NCBI RefSeq assembly: GCF_030816295.1
Contig: NZ_JAUSXV010000001.1
Coordinates: 2,666,001 to 2,730,000 of the forward strand
Source of the DNA: Microbacterium natoriense
Lineage (GTDB): Bacteria > Actinomycetota > Actinomycetes > Actinomycetales > Microbacteriaceae
Reading direction: 5' to 3'
Length of the DNA: 64,000 nt
The position numbers and the translations under genes are program-made. How positions within the stretch are numbered: the stretch's first letter is position 1; each line of letters begins with the position of its first letter. This document shows positions 35,941 to 46,135 of the stretch, piece by piece. The notes under the pieces are model-generated. The model saw only the letters and a program-made list of their open reading frames with translations. It was not told where the DNA came from and did no database searches.

Positions 35941-36713
35941 TGGACCTCCAGGAAGCTCTTGAGGGTGGCGACCGGATCGCCCGTGACGAGCGCCTCTCCG
36001 ATCAGGACGACGTCCGCCCCCGCTGAGCGGTAGTGCATGACATCGGCGGGCGTGAGCACCGCCGACTCGGCGATCTTGACCGCGGAGTCGGGGATGCGAT
36101 CGACCAGACGACCGAACAGGTCGCGGTCGAGTTCGAGCGTCTTCAGGTCCCGGGCGTTCACGCCGATCAGCGGCGAGCCGAGATCGATCGCCGCCTCGAG
36201 CTCGTCAGCCGAATGCGTCTCCACCAGAGGCGTCATTCCGAGTTCGGTGATGAAGCCGAAGAGCTCCTTCAGCACGGCGGGCTCGAGACCCGCGACGATC
36301 AGCAGGACGAGGTCGGCGCCGGCGGCCCTGGCCTCGAGCACCTGATAGCGCGTCGCGATGAAATCCTTGCGGAGCACGGGCAGCGACACACGAGCGGTGA
36401 CGGCCTCGAGATCGGCGAGGCTGCCGCCGAAACGACGCTCCTCGGTGAGGACGCTGATGGCGGAGGCTCCACCCGTCTCGTACAGCGACGCCTGCAGGGC
36501 AGGATCGGGGATCTCGGCGAGGTCGCCGCGTGAGGGGCTCGCACGCTTGACCTCGGCGATGATCTTCACACGATCGGCGGGCGCCAGGAAGCCGAGGGCG
36601 TCTTTGGCGTCCGGTCGCGCGAGGGCGGCGCGCTCGACCTCGGCCAGCGGCCGGGTGAGCTTGCGACGCTCGGCGTCTGCGACAGCGCCGGCCGTCAGGT
36701 CGGCGAGGACCAC
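35937..36713 (-). CDS. trpC: Indole-3-glycerol phosphate synthase
   Basis: 258 residues from GTG 36713, which shares one base with the stop of the preceding small gene (TAGTG). The longer frame reaching 36818 overlaps that gene and is not needed. It has the catalytic lysines in [13 protein letters not shown] and VLRKDFI, the Glu in [10 protein letters not shown] and the phosphate loop [13 protein letters not shown]. It makes indole-3-glycerol phosphate from carboxyphenylamino-deoxyribulose phosphate, directly upstream of trpB. Confidence 0.97.
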   Translation of the reverse strand: MVLADLTAGAVADAERRKLTRPLAEVERAALARPDAKDALGFLAPADRVKIIAEVKRASPSRGDLAEIPDPALQASLYETGGASAISVLTEERRFGGSLADLEAVTARVSLPVLRKDFIATRYQVLEARAAGADLVLLIVAGLEPAVLKELFGFITELGMTPLVETHSADELEAAIDLGSPLIGVNARDLKTLELDRDLFGRLVDRIPDSAVKIAESAVLTPADVMHYRSAGADVVLIGEALVTGDPVATLKSFLEVQ

Positions 36714-36943
36714 TAGTGCGCCTTCGGCTGGTACTTGGGGCCCTTCGCGCCGTAACCGGCCTTGGACAGGATCCAGCCCACGAGGGCGCCGACCGGGATG
36801 AGCACGACGGATGCCCACACCAGGGTGGGCTGCTCGAGGCAGAAGAACAGCGTGCCGAGCGAGAATCCGAGGAGCATGATGATCACGGCGGCCCAGGCAG
36901 CAGGCGAGTGTCCGTGGCCGGGGTCAGCGATCGAGTTGGTCAT
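36713..36943 (-). CDS. HGxxPAAW-family small membrane protein
   Basis: 76 residues from ATG 36943 with a GGAGGAG site. The name-giving motif HGHSPAAW is at residues 10-17 and is followed by two membrane segments (about 17-40 and 46-66). The family is short, actinobacterial and almost always found in the trp region, function unknown. The stop overlaps the trpC start by one base. The topology suggests a role linked to membrane steps or transport associated with tryptophan metabolism, which is inference from position only. Confidence 0.92.
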   Translation of the reverse strand: MTNSIADPGHGHSPAAWAAVIIMLLGFSLGTLFFCLEQPTLVWASVVLIPVGALVGWILSKAGYGAKGPKYQPKAH

Positions 36944-36992
36944 GTTCTCCTCCGGGGGACGGCGTTGCGGGATCTGATTCAGTCTATCGGGG

Positions 36993-37583
36993 TCATCGTG
37001 TCGGGTCGGTGCCACGCGACAGCTCGTCCCAGGAATCGATCGCGTCGACAGGACCGGCCGCTGCTCCTTGCGTCTCGGCATCTGTCCGGTAGCGGCGACC
37101 GCCGCTCTTCCAGCCTCGTCCGGTGAGAAGCACGACGACGGCGGCGAGCAGGAGGATCACCCAGCCCGCGAGTGCGATGGGCGGCCAGGCCGACGGGATG
37201 ATCGCGCCGATCACGCCTTCGAGCGCCTCGGGGCCGGCGAGGCCGGTCGTCTCCGTGATCGTCGAAGACACCGCACCGACGGGCGTCGACAGCAGCAGCT
37301 GAAGCGTGCTCCAGCCCATCAGGATGGCGACCGCGCCGGCCAGGACGCCGAAGATCAGGCGCAGCACTCGCCCGGTGAGCGAAAGCGCAGCGCCCAGAGC
37401 GAGCACGGCGAGGCTGAGCGGGGCGAGCAACGGCAGCGCGGATGCACCGGGGACGAGGATGTCGGAGCCGGCGTCTGCGCGCTGGACCGTGAGCCAGGTC
37501 TGCGTGGAGGAGATGATGCCGATCGCGCCGCCGAGCAGGAATCCGGAGACTGCGATCGAGCGACCCCGTCGAGCGAGTTCCAT
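36993..37583 (-). CDS. Trp-operon-associated membrane protein (TIGR02234 type)
   Basis: 196 residues from ATG 37583, overlapping the hisI stop by one base (TGATG). Four membrane segments lie at about 9-27, 47-69, 73-98 and 130-155, after a short basic start (MELARRGRS). The STQTWLTV motif on the first loop is typical of the Trp_oprn_chp family. These proteins are conserved next to trp genes in actinobacteria, and no biochemical role is known to me. Here it follows hisI directly, where trpE would normally be expected. Confidence 0.9.
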   Translation of the reverse strand: MELARRGRSIAVSGFLLGGAIGIISSTQTWLTVQRADAGSDILVPGASALPLLAPLSLAVLALGAALSLTGRVLRLIFGVLAGAVAILMGWSTLQLLLSTPVGAVSSTITETTGLAGPEALEGVIGAIIPSAWPPIALAGWVILLLAAVVVLLTGRGWKSGGRRYRTDAETQGAAAGPVDAIDSWDELSRGTDPTR

Positions 37584-37936
37584 CAGACGCCTGTTCCGGC
37601 GACGGCCTCGAGGTCGGTCGTGTCGAAGCAGGTGCGGGTGCCGGTGTGGCAGGCGGGCCCGGTCTGATCGACGATCAGCAGGATCGCGTCGCCGTCGCAG
37701 TCGAGTCTGGCCTCGTGCACGACCTGGATGTGGCCGGACGTGTCTCCTTTGCGCCAGTACTCCTGCCGGGAGCGCGACCAGTACACGGCGCGTCCGGACG
37801 TGAGCGTCCGGCGGAGCGCCTCGTCGTTCACCCACGCCATCATGAGCACTTCGCGCGTGTCGAACTGCTGGACGATCACAGGGGCGAGACCGTCGGCGTT
37901 GAAGACGACCTGAGCGATTCTGTCTTCGATGCTCAT
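37583..37936 (-). CDS. hisI: Phosphoribosyl-AMP cyclohydrolase
   Basis: 117 residues, the HisI-only form without a HisE domain; hisE is separate at 39572. It opens the purine ring of phosphoribosyl-AMP in step three of histidine synthesis. Metal ligands lie in [29 protein letters not shown], and the [17 protein letters not shown] block is diagnostic. It overlaps hisF by four bases and the membrane-protein gene by one. Confidence 0.97.
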   Translation of the reverse strand: MSIEDRIAQVVFNADGLAPVIVQQFDTREVLMMAWVNDEALRRTLTSGRAVYWSRSRQEYWRKGDTSGHIQVVHEARLDCDGDAILLIVDQTGPACHTGTRTCFDTTDLEAVAGTGV

Positions 37937-38694
37937 CGGACCAGCACTCCTTCCGCGCGCAGCGCGTCCTTCACATCGCCCACGGTGAGTGCACCCGTGT
38001 GGAAGACGCTCGCGGCGAGGACCGCATCCGCACCGGCCTTGATCGCCGGAGCGAAGTGCTCCACAGCTCCCGCCCCGCCCGAGGCGATCACGGGAACGGA
38101 TGCGGCTTCGCGCATGAGCCCCACGAGCTCGAGATCGAAGCCGTCGCGAGTGCCGTCGGCGTCGATCGAGTTGACGAGCAGCTCTCCGGCTCCGCGTTCG
38201 GCCGCTTCGCGGGCCCACTCGATCGCGTCGAGATCGGTCTGCCGGCGGCCGCCGTGCGTCGTGACGACGAAGCCGGACGGCGTCGTGTCGGCGCGCTTGA
38301 CGTCGAGCGACAGCACGAGCACCTGCGCACCGAAGCGGTCGGCGATCTCGCCGATCAGAGCCGGACGAGCGATCGCAGCCGAGTTCACCCCCACTTTGTC
38401 GGCGCCCACCGAGAGCAGCCGGGCGACGTCGTCGACCGTGCGCACTCCCCCGCCGACCGTCAGCGGCACGAAGACCTGCTCGGCCGTGCGCTGCACCACG
38501 TCGTAGGTCGTCGCACGGGCGTCGACGGTCGCCGTGACATCGAGGAACGTGATCTCATCGGCGCCCTGCGCGGCGTAGTGCCGTGCGAGCTCGACGGGGT
38601 CGCCCATGTCGCGGAGGTTCTCGAAGTTCACGCCCTTCACGACGCGTCCTTCGGCGACGTCCAGACACGGGATCACGCGCTTGGCGAGCGTCAT
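37933..38694 (-). CDS. hisF: Imidazole glycerol phosphate synthase, cyclase subunit
   Basis: 253 residues from ATG 38694. It has the catalytic Asp12 ([14 protein letters not shown]), the second Asp in LSLDVKR, and the two phosphate loops [11 protein letters not shown] and [11 protein letters not shown] of the beta/alpha barrel. It works with the glutaminase HisH, not encoded in this window, to make imidazole glycerol phosphate and AICAR. It overlaps hisG by one base and hisI by four. Confidence 0.98.
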   Translation of the reverse strand: MTLAKRVIPCLDVAEGRVVKGVNFENLRDMGDPVELARHYAAQGADEITFLDVTATVDARATTYDVVQRTAEQVFVPLTVGGGVRTVDDVARLLSVGADKVGVNSAAIARPALIGEIADRFGAQVLVLSLDVKRADTTPSGFVVTTHGGRRQTDLDAIEWAREAAERGAGELLVNSIDADGTRDGFDLELVGLMREAASVPVIASGGAGAVEHFAPAIKAGADAVLAASVFHTGALTVGDVKDALRAEGVLVR

Positions 38695-39533
38695 CAGAGT
38701 CTCGCGGCGTGGATGGCGGTGACGAGGATCGCCCTGGCGCCGAGCGCGTAGAGGTCGTCCATCACCTGGTTGACGCCTCGGCGCGGGATCATGACGCGCA
38801 CGGCGACCCACTTCGGGTCGCGCAGCGGGGAGATGGTCGGTGACTCGCGACCGGGCGCGATCGCCGTGGCCTGGTCGACGAGTTCCGCCGGCAGGTCGAA
38901 ATCGAGCAGCACGAAGCGCCGGGCGACCATCACGCCGCGCAGACGGCGCAGGAGGGTGTCGGTGCCTTCGGCCTCGCCGGGACGGCTGATCAGGACGGCC
39001 TCGGACTCGAGGATCACCGGACCGAAGATCTCCAGTCCCGCCTGACGCAGGGTGGTGCCCGTCGACACGACGTCGGCGACGGCATCCGCGACTCCGAGTC
39101 GCACCGCCGACTCGACCGCGCCGTCGAGCTGCACGAGCTCGGCGGTCACGCCGTGCTCGCGCAGGAAGGCGCCGACGAGCCCAGGGTAGGCCGACGCCAC
39201 GCGCACGCCGTTCAGGTCGTCGATCGACGAGAAGCGCCCGGGAGGTCCCGCGAAGCGGAACGTCGAACCGCCGAACCCCAACTGCTCGATCTCGGTCGCC
39301 GTCTGCTGCACGTCGAGGAGCAGGTCGCGGCCGGTGATGCCGACGTCGAGGGCGCCGGAGGCCACATATGTGGCGATGTCACGGGGACGGAGGAAGAAGA
39401 ACTCGACGTCGTTCTCGGCGTCGACGATGTGCAGGGTCTTGGGATCGCGGCGTCCGGCATAGCCGGCCTCCGCGAGCATGTCGGCGGCGGTCTCGGAGAG
39501 AGACCCCTTGTTGGGAACAGCGATGCGCAGCAT
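38694..39533 (-). CDS. hisG: ATP phosphoribosyltransferase, long form
   Basis: 279 residues, the long type with a C-terminal regulatory domain for histidine feedback (from about residue 205, [19 protein letters not shown]...). No HisZ partner is therefore needed. It catalyses the first committed step from PRPP and ATP. The PRPP site [19 protein letters not shown] and the N-terminal [11 protein letters not shown] are clear. It lies 38 bp downstream of hisE. Confidence 0.97.
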   Translation of the reverse strand: MLRIAVPNKGSLSETAADMLAEAGYAGRRDPKTLHIVDAENDVEFFFLRPRDIATYVASGALDVGITGRDLLLDVQQTATEIEQLGFGGSTFRFAGPPGRFSSIDDLNGVRVASAYPGLVGAFLREHGVTAELVQLDGAVESAVRLGVADAVADVVSTGTTLRQAGLEIFGPVILESEAVLISRPGEAEGTDTLLRRLRGVMVARRFVLLDFDLPAELVDQATAIAPGRESPTISPLRDPKWVAVRVMIPRRGVNQVMDDLYALGARAILVTAIHAARL

Positions 39534-39571
39534 GAACAGCCTTCAGGTCGAGACGAGTGGGGCGGAGCGCA

Positions 39572-39835
39572 TCACAGATGTCGGTAGACGTCGGCGAGGG
39601 ACAGACCCTTCGCGATCATCATCACCTGCAGGTGATAGAGCAGCTGCGAGATCTCCTCGGCCGCGGCCTCGTCGGATTCGTACTCGGCCGCCATCCACAC
39701 CTCAGCGGCCTCCTCCACGATCTTCTTGCCGATCGTGTGGACTCCACCGTCGAGTTCGGCGACCGTGCCCGAGCCTTCGGGGCGAGTCTGCGCCTTGTGG
39801 CTGAGCTCGGCGAACAGTTCGTCGAAAGTCTTCAC
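39572..39835 (-). CDS. hisE: Phosphoribosyl-ATP pyrophosphatase
   Basis: 87 residues. It has the MazG-like helical fold with [32 protein letters not shown], whose Glu and Asp residues bind magnesium. It hydrolyses phosphoribosyl-ATP in step two of histidine synthesis. It overlaps the end of rpe as ATGA, so it is translated from the same message. Confidence 0.97.
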   Translation of the reverse strand: MKTFDELFAELSHKAQTRPEGSGTVAELDGGVHTIGKKIVEEAAEVWMAAEYESDEAAAEEISQLLYHLQVMMIAKGLSLADVYRHL

Positions 39836-40524
39836 GATTCCAGGCTAGCCGCTCTGGCGAGGTCCCTCAGCCGGATGACGGCCGCTTCCACGTCATCCGC
39901 TCCGTAGACGGCGGATCCGGCGACGAACGTGTCGGCGCCGGCCGCCGCGGCGATCTCGATCGTGCTGTCGGAGATGCCCCCGTCGACCTGCAGCCACACG
40001 TCGGATCCGCGACGCTTCGCCTCATCGGCCAGCCCGCGGAGCTTGGGCATCGTCTCGGTCATGAAACGCTGGCCGCCGAAGCCCGGCTCGACCGTCATGA
40101 CGAGGATCTGGTCGAACTCGTCGATGATGTCGTACAGGCTCTCCCCCGCGGTGCCCGGTTTGATCGCGACGCCGGCGCGTGCGCCGATTCCGCGCAGCGT
40201 CCTCGCCAGTGCGACGGGATCCGCGGCGGCTTCGAGGTGGAAGGTGACGCTCGCTGCTCCCAGCTCCGCATAGCCGGGTGCCCAGCGATCAGGATCCGTG
40301 ATCATCAGGTGCACATCGAGGGGAACCGGGCTCGTGGCCTGAATGCGCTCGACCATCTGCGGGCCGAACGTCAGATTGGGGACGAAGTGGTTGTCCATCA
40401 CATCGACGTGCGCGAAGTCCGCCGAGGCGATCTTCGCGAGGTCGCGCTGCATGTTCACGAAGTCGGCCGCGAGAATGCTCGGGTTGATCCGGGGCGCACG
40501 AGGAAGCGGGTGGTGCAGGTGCAT
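39832..40524 (-). CDS. rpe: Ribulose-phosphate 3-epimerase
   Basis: 230 residues. It is a barrel enzyme interconverting ribulose-5-phosphate and xylulose-5-phosphate. The motifs [48 protein letters not shown] and QVDGGI carry the metal-binding His/Asp residues. It lies 4 bp after rsmB and is coupled to hisE. It supplies pentose phosphate, including the ribose branch feeding PRPP for the his, trp and pyr genes here. Confidence 0.98.
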   Translation of the reverse strand: MHLHHPLPRAPRINPSILAADFVNMQRDLAKIASADFAHVDVMDNHFVPNLTFGPQMVERIQATSPVPLDVHLMITDPDRWAPGYAELGAASVTFHLEAAADPVALARTLRGIGARAGVAIKPGTAGESLYDIIDEFDQILVMTVEPGFGGQRFMTETMPKLRGLADEAKRRGSDVWLQVDGGISDSTIEIAAAAGADTFVAGSAVYGADDVEAAVIRLRDLARAASLES

Positions 40525-40528
40525 GGTG

Positions 40529-41968
40529 TCAGTCTCCCTGGGTATCGGATGCGGGCCGCTGGATGAGTGCGAGGAACATCGCGTCGGTGCCGTGACGGTG
40601 CGGCCATAACTGCACGCGCCCTGAGCCGTCTTCGGCGAGGTCGATCGGAGTCTGGGCGAGGTCCGCCACCACCGCGCGTGCGTCGAGCTCGATGAAACCC
40701 GGTCGCTCGCGCAGCACCTCCTGCACCACGCCCGTGGTCTCGGCCAGGTGCGGCGAGCAGGTCACGTAGGCGACGATCCCGCCAGGCGCGAGCGCGTCGA
40801 GAGCGGCGTTGAGCAGTCCGGTCTGCAGCGGCACGAGCTCGGCCACATCGGCCGGCGACTTCCGCCAGCGCGCCTCGGGGCGGCGGCGCAGCGCGCCCAG
40901 ACCCGTGCAGGGGGCGTCCACGAGGATGCGGTCGAAGGCGCCGGGGCGGCTGCTCGCGAGTGCACGGCCATCCTGCTCGTGCACGACGACCTCGCCGGGC
41001 ACAGGCCGCAGAGCGCTGCGTACCAGGCCGGCGCGGGCGTGGACGACCTCATTGGCCTCCAGCACGACGCCGTTCTCATGAGCGATCGCGGCGAGCAGTG
41101 CGGTCTTTCCCCCAGGGCCCGCGCACAGGTCGAGCCAGCGCTCTCCCGCACGGATCGGTTCGACGGCGGCCAGCGCGAGCGCGACCAGCTGCGAGCCCTC
41201 GTCCTGCACGCGAACACGCCCACCCGATCCCGCGACGAAACGATGAGGATCACCGCCGGGCGACGCGAACGCCGTCGACGCATAGGGGCGCCTGGGCTCC
41301 CCCGTCTCGGCGAGTCCGGGCAGAGCCACGAGGGTCACCTCGGGCGAGGCGTTGTCGGCGTCGAGGAGCGCATCGAGCTCCGGCGCGCGGCCTTCCGCGG
41401 CGAGAGCCCGCCGCAGCGCCCTGATCACCCAGACGGGGTGAGCGGTGCGCAGAGCCAGACGCTCATCGTCGGAACGGGCCTCCGACTCGATGCGCTCCTG
41501 CCAGTGCTCGGCGCTCTCCCGGGAGATCCGGCGCAGAACCGCGTTCGCGAAGCTCGACGCTCCCCGACCCTGGGACGCCGCCACGATGTTTACAGACTCG
41601 TTCACCGCCGCGTGCGGTGCGACGCGGGTCGCGAGCAGCTGATGGACCCCCAGACGCAGGGCGTCGAGCACGGCGGGATCGATCTCGGATGCCGGGCGAT
41701 CCGCGGCGGCGGAGATGATGGCGTCGTACGTGCCTCGGCGGCGCAGAGTGCCATAGGTGAGTTCGGTCGCGAGCGCGGCGTCCTGCGGGTCGAGTCCCGC
41801 CTCGGCGATCACGGACGGGAGCATGAGGTTCGCGTACGCGTCGGAGGCGGACACGGCCCGCAGCACGTCGTAGGCGACTCGCCTGGCGGGTTGGACCGCG
41901 CGCTCGGGGCGACTCCGTCCGGCTCGCGCCGGACCGGGGCGGTGGCCTCCGCGCTGCTCCCCGCTCAT
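40529..41968 (-). CDS. rsmB: 16S rRNA (cytosine-C5) methyltransferase RsmB-like
   Basis: 479 residues from ATG 41968, coupled to fmt by an ATGA overlap. The N-terminal NusB-like RNA-binding domain (about 30-165, ARRVAYDVLRAV...) is followed by the SAM domain, with WLDLCAGPGGKTALLAA for SAM binding, DAPCTGLGALRRRPEARWR for one catalytic Cys and YVTCSPHLAET for the other. It methylates C967-type cytosine of 16S rRNA. The arginine-rich N-terminal 25 residues are disordered-looking. Confidence 0.95.
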   Translation of the reverse strand: MSGEQRGGHRPGPARAGRSRPERAVQPARRVAYDVLRAVSASDAYANLMLPSVIAEAGLDPQDAALATELTYGTLRRRGTYDAIISAAADRPASEIDPAVLDALRLGVHQLLATRVAPHAAVNESVNIVAASQGRGASSFANAVLRRISRESAEHWQERIESEARSDDERLALRTAHPVWVIRALRRALAAEGRAPELDALLDADNASPEVTLVALPGLAETGEPRRPYASTAFASPGGDPHRFVAGSGGRVRVQDEGSQLVALALAAVEPIRAGERWLDLCAGPGGKTALLAAIAHENGVVLEANEVVHARAGLVRSALRPVPGEVVVHEQDGRALASSRPGAFDRILVDAPCTGLGALRRRPEARWRKSPADVAELVPLQTGLLNAALDALAPGGIVAYVTCSPHLAETTGVVQEVLRERPGFIELDARAVVADLAQTPIDLAEDGSGRVQLWPHRHGTDAMFLALIQRPASDTQGD

Positions 41969-42882
41969 GCGCCCGCTCGCAGACCTTCGACCGCGCGCTG
42001 GCCGCGCCACCAGTCCACGGCGCTCATCGCGCCCTTACCCGCCGGTTGCACACGACTGACGGCGAGTGGCCGTGTCGCCGTGCCGATCAGCAGAGCGGTC
42101 TTCGTCGCGACGATCTCACCCGGCTCGAGCTGCTCTTGCGTGCTCGGCGACGCGGCGAGCACCTTCACGCGGATGCCGTCGACCGTCGTGTGCGCGCCCG
42201 GCTCTGGCGTCACGCCGCGGAACCGCGCGAACACCCGTTCGAGCGGCTCACTCCAATCGAGCAGCCCGTCCTCGAGTGCGAGCTTGGGGGCGAGGGTCGG
42301 TGCGCCCTCCTGAGGAAGCGCCGAGGCAGAGCCGTCCGCGATCGACGAGACCACCTCTGCGGTGAGTTCGGCGCCGCCGACCGCGAGGGCATCGAGCGCC
42401 GCATCCGCGGTGGCCTCAGCCGTCACCTCGATGACTCGCGTGGCGAACACGTCTCCGGCGTCGAGAGCGGGCACGAGCTGGAACACGCTCGCCCCCAATT
42501 CGGTGTCGCCGGCGATCAGGGCGCGCTGCACCGGAGCGGCTCCCCGCCACTGCGGCAGGAGCGAGAAGTGGAGGTTGATCCAGCCGTGCGCCGGCGCCGA
42601 GAGCAGGGGTTCGCGTACCAGCCCGCCGTACGCGACGATGACACCGAGATCCGCACCCAGCACGGTGATCGCGGCCGTGGCCTCGTCGTCGAGGCGCGCG
42701 GCCTTGATGATCGGAAGCCCGAGCTCTTCGGCCGCCTGGGCCACGGGCGAGGGGGTCAGCACGCGCTTTCGCCCGAGCGGCGCGTCGGGGCGCGTGACGA
42801 CCGCCGCGATGTCGTGCTCGGCTGCGAGCCGACGAAGGGTGGGAACGGCAGCCGTGGGCGTGCCGGCGAAGACGAGGCGCAT
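41965..42882 (-). CDS. fmt: Methionyl-tRNA formyltransferase
   Basis: 305 residues from ATG 42882; the longer frame runs antisense into priA. It formylates initiator Met-tRNA with 10-formyl-tetrahydrofolate. The N-terminal domain has RLVFAGTPTAAV and the catalytic block INLHFSLLPQWRGAAPVQRALIAGD, with the Asn, His and later Asp (PALDAGDVFA). The C-terminal domain contacts tRNA. It lies 20 bp after priA. Confidence 0.97.
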   Translation of the reverse strand: MRLVFAGTPTAAVPTLRRLAAEHDIAAVVTRPDAPLGRKRVLTPSPVAQAAEELGLPIIKAARLDDEATAAITVLGADLGVIVAYGGLVREPLLSAPAHGWINLHFSLLPQWRGAAPVQRALIAGDTELGASVFQLVPALDAGDVFATRVIEVTAEATADAALDALAVGGAELTAEVVSSIADGSASALPQEGAPTLAPKLALEDGLLDWSEPLERVFARFRGVTPEPGAHTTVDGIRVKVLAASPSTQEQLEPGEIVATKTALLIGTATRPLAVSRVQPAGKGAMSAVDWWRGQRAVEGLRAGA

Positions 42883-42902
42883 GAAGGTTCTCCGGAAAGG
42901 GA

Positions 42903-44861
42903 TCAGAGTTCTGGATCGAGGATATCGAGACGCACTGAGAGCGCGATGCGCGCTGTGCGACCCTTGCCGCGGCGCGCCGCGACCGCCTCGGCGACGACTG
43001 CTGCTCGGAGGGCCGCGGCGACGCGGGCTCCGGCACCGTAGTCGAACCGCACGAGGGCCCTGACCCTCGGCGGCACGTCGTCGGACTCGACAGGCACGGG
43101 TCCGAGCACCGCCTCCTTGGGCAGCCCGATGTCGGCGAGCCCGTCGAGCGCGCGAGCGACGGCGACCTGGGTGCCCTCGAGAAGCGCGACCCGCGCGGCC
43201 GGCGGCATGTGGAGTGGGGCGCGCTCTGCGAGCTCGGCACGGGCGTAGCCGGACTGGTTCCAGGTCGCGAGAGCGCGAGCGACTCCCCCGTCGACCCCGA
43301 CGAGATGAACGGGTGCTCCCGGTGCCGCGAGAGCCGCGGCGTTGGACCACCATCGCAGGCACGACTCGCCGATGCGCAGATCGGGAGCCTGCAGCATCCG
43401 CGGCCCGTCGAGCAGCACCACTGCGCGATAGCCGCCCTCCGCCAGAGGCTCTGCACCGCGAGTGGCGACGACCAGTGCCGGCTTGTCGGATACGTGCTCG
43501 ACGGGGTGCGCGCTGTCTGCGACGATCACGCGCACACCGGGGAATGCCCTTCCCAGTTCGTCGGCCGTGCGTTCACTGCCCGAAGAGGCCAGTCGCAGTT
43601 TCGTCGACGAGCATGAGGGACAGGACCAGGCCCGCGCTCCCCTGCCGCACCAGCCGCACACCGGCACAGCTCCGCGGTGCTTCGCGCCGAGCGGACCACC
43701 GCAATGGGCGCATCGCGCAGGCGCACGGCACTCGGCGCACACGAGCGACGGCGCGAAACCGGGCCGCGAGACCTGTACGAGAACAGGCCCCTCGGCGGCC
43801 GCGTTCCGAGCGGACAGGAACGCCGATGACGGCATCCGCTGGGCCGTCGGCTGGTCCATCTCCTGCGGGGTGCTGAGCACGACCCTCGGAAGCACGCGCC
43901 GAGCGGCTCTGACGTCCTGCAGCCAGCCGTGCGCGACGAGACGCTCGACGTCGGTGGTGCGAGTGTGACCGACGCACAGGAGCGCAGATCCCTCCTGCTC
44001 CTGCCGGATGAGGGCGACGTCGCGTGCGTTCGCGTAGGGCGCGAGCGGCTCGCCGAACAGTGGGTCGCCATCGTCCCAGAGCGCGACCAGCCCCGCGCGC
44101 ACGGGCGCGTACACCGCCGAGCGGTTGCCGACGACGACGCACGGCGCATCCTCGAGGCTGCGCAGGAAGGAACGGTACCGGTCGGGATTCGACTGACGCG
44201 AGTCGTATCGCGCGATCGCCTCGGCAGGCAGCAGCTCTTCCAGAGCTGCCAGGAGGCGGTCGAGGTCGCGATGGTCGGGCACGACGAGGATGCTCGACTC
44301 GCCTGCGGCCAGCGCGCGCGTCGCAGCGGCAGCGAGCAGCGCAGCCCATCCCTGCACCTCTCCATGCGGAAGCGGGATCGCCTCGACGGCGGCTCTGCCG
44401 TGCTCATCGAGCACGGCGCCGAGTCCCTCATAGGCGCCGACGACCGCTTCCGCCGTCTCGAGGGCAGAGGATTCGGGCACCACCGCGTCGGCATCCGCCG
44501 TCCAGGCCTTCTCGACGCGCACCTGCCTCTTCGGGATGACCAGACGCAGGACGTCGGAGGCTGAGCCGGCAGAGCGGTCTGCCACACGCCGGGCCAGCCG
44601 GTGCAGACGCTCGGGCAGCACGGCGACCGTCGACACCACGCTGTCGACCTCCGACAGCGGCCTGTCTGCGTCGTCCTCGCTGCCGATATCGACCACGTAG
44701 CCGTCTATCACACGCCCCGCGGTGCGCAGGGGCACCTTCACGCGCACGCCCAGGGGCACGTCGCCGAGCTCAGACGGCAGTGCGTAGTCGAAGAGCCGGT
44801 CGAGTTGCGGCAGCGGCGAATCGAGGAGCACGCGCGCGATGCGCCGGCTCTCGCTCTCCAT
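42903..44861 (-). CDS. priA: Primosomal protein N' (PriA), ATPase-motif-less form
   Basis: 652 residues. The N-terminal 3'-DNA-binding domain (ARVLLDSPLPQLDRLFDYALP) and the zinc module with paired cysteines (CAECRAPARCAHCGG ... CGWCGRGARAWSCPSC, 43.6-43.8 kb) are normal for PriA. Where the helicase P-loop should be, the sequence is LLAAAATRALAAGESSI, with no GxxxxGKT, so ATP hydrolysis is unlikely. Actinobacterial PriA proteins are commonly of this kind and may act as restart adaptors only. It overlaps the metK stop by one base. Confidence 0.93.
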   Translation of the reverse strand: MESESRRIARVLLDSPLPQLDRLFDYALPSELGDVPLGVRVKVPLRTAGRVIDGYVVDIGSEDDADRPLSEVDSVVSTVAVLPERLHRLARRVADRSAGSASDVLRLVIPKRQVRVEKAWTADADAVVPESSALETAEAVVGAYEGLGAVLDEHGRAAVEAIPLPHGEVQGWAALLAAAATRALAAGESSILVVPDHRDLDRLLAALEELLPAEAIARYDSRQSNPDRYRSFLRSLEDAPCVVVGNRSAVYAPVRAGLVALWDDGDPLFGEPLAPYANARDVALIRQEQEGSALLCVGHTRTTDVERLVAHGWLQDVRAARRVLPRVVLSTPQEMDQPTAQRMPSSAFLSARNAAAEGPVLVQVSRPGFAPSLVCAECRAPARCAHCGGPLGAKHRGAVPVCGWCGRGARAWSCPSCSSTKLRLASSGSERTADELGRAFPGVRVIVADSAHPVEHVSDKPALVVATRGAEPLAEGGYRAVVLLDGPRMLQAPDLRIGESCLRWWSNAAALAAPGAPVHLVGVDGGVARALATWNQSGYARAELAERAPLHMPPAARVALLEGTQVAVARALDGLADIGLPKEAVLGPVPVESDDVPPRVRALVRFDYGAGARVAAALRAAVVAEAVAARRGKGRTARIALSVRLDILDPEL

Positions 44862-46054
44862 CAGAGTCCGGCGGCGCGCCGCAGCTCTTCAGCGCGGTCG
44901 GTGCGCTCCCACGTGAAGTCCGGCAGATCGCGGCCGAAGTGGCCGTACGCCGCGGTCTGCGCGTAGATCGGCCGCAACAGGTCGAGCTGCTCGATGATGG
45001 CCTGAGGACGCAGGTCGAAGACGTCCGTGATCGCACGTGTGATCTTCTCGTCCGACACCTTTCCGGTGCCGAACGTCTCGACGTAGAGGCCGACCGGTCG
45101 AGCGACGCCGATCGCGTACGCGACCTGCACTTCGAGGCGCTCTGCGAGCCCCGCGGCGACGGCGTTCTTCGCGACCCAGCGCATGGCGTAGGCGCCTGAC
45201 CGGTCGACCTTCGACGGATCCTTGCCGCTGAACGCGCCGCCGCCATGACGCGACGCCCCGCCGTAGGTGTCGATGATGATCTTGCGTCCGGTGAGCCCGG
45301 CGTCGCCCTTCGGGCCGCCCGTCACGAAGGGACCAGCGGGGTTGATGTAGAACGTGACGTCGTCGAGATCGAGACCGGTCGTCGCGAGCACGGGTTCGAT
45401 CACGTGCGCGCGGACCAGTGCCTTGAGCTCGTCCTGAGAGATGTCGGGGTGGTGCTGCGTGGACAGAACGACGGCGTCGACCGTCTTCGGCGTGAACCCG
45501 TCGTAACCCAGGGTGACCTGAGTCTTTCCGTCGGGGCGCAGGAACGGCAGCTCCCCGGAGCGGCGCACCTCGGTGAGGCGCTCGGCGAGGCGATGCGCCG
45601 TCCATGCGGCCATCGGCATGAGCTGCGGCGTCTCATCGGTGGCGAAGCCGAACATGATGCCCTGGTCGCCGGCGCCGAGGCCGTCGAGCGGATCGGTGGA
45701 CGTGCCGTCGCGATGCTCCTGCGCGTTGTCGACGCCGCTCGCGATGTCACCGGACTGCTCGCCGACCGAGATGCTCACTCCGCACGAGGACCCGTCGAAG
45801 CCGGTGTCGCTGGATGTGTAGCCGATGCCGTTCACCACGTCGCGCACGATCGTCGGGATGTCGACGTAAGCCTCCGTGCGGATCTCTCCCGCTACGTGCA
45901 CGAGGCCCGTCGTGACCAGCGTCTCGACCGCCACACGGGATCCGGGGTCTTTCGCGATGAGCCCGTCGAGGATGCTGTCGGAGATCTGGTCGCAGATCTT
46001 GTCGGGGTGGCCCTCGGTGACGGACTCGGATGTGAACAGACGCAGCGCGCTCAT
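44861..46054 (-). CDS. metK: S-adenosylmethionine synthase
   Basis: 397 residues from ATG 46054; the frame upstream runs across the hairpin and rpoZ. It makes SAM from methionine and ATP. The signature [23 protein letters not shown], the [10 protein letters not shown] hexapeptide region and [19 protein letters not shown] are all present. It is 86 bp downstream of rpoZ, with a perfect hairpin between, and overlaps priA by one base. Confidence 0.98.
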   Translation of the reverse strand: MSALRLFTSESVTEGHPDKICDQISDSILDGLIAKDPGSRVAVETLVTTGLVHVAGEIRTEAYVDIPTIVRDVVNGIGYTSSDTGFDGSSCGVSISVGEQSGDIASGVDNAQEHRDGTSTDPLDGLGAGDQGIMFGFATDETPQLMPMAAWTAHRLAERLTEVRRSGELPFLRPDGKTQVTLGYDGFTPKTVDAVVLSTQHHPDISQDELKALVRAHVIEPVLATTGLDLDDVTFYINPAGPFVTGGPKGDAGLTGRKIIIDTYGGASRHGGGAFSGKDPSKVDRSGAYAMRWVAKNAVAAGLAERLEVQVAYAIGVARPVGLYVETFGTGKVSDEKITRAITDVFDLRPQAIIEQLDLLRPIYAQTAAYGHFGRDLPDFTWERTDRAEELRRAAGL

Positions 46055-46096
46055 CAGGGCTCCAGAACAGGATCGGAAAAAGGGGTCGCATACATA

Positions 46097-46135
46097 GTGA
46101 ACCGCACCTCCGACAGAGTCAGAGGTGCGGTTCAC
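46097..46135 (-). terminator. Perfect 14-bp hairpin between rpoZ and metK
   Basis: GTGAACCGCACCTC at 46097-46110 and its exact complement at 46122-46135, with an 11-base loop. It starts 5 bp after the rpoZ stop. On the minus strand a T-run (CCCCTTTTTCC) follows only about 15 bases after the stem. It may be a terminator, or an attenuator regulating metK and the genes after it. Confidence 0.65.

Noticed and set aside
36714..36818. Longer TrpC with a 35-residue N-terminal extension
   Set aside because: The extension overlaps the HGxxPAAW gene and is absent from the family. The one-base TAGTG overlap gives a natural start at 36713.
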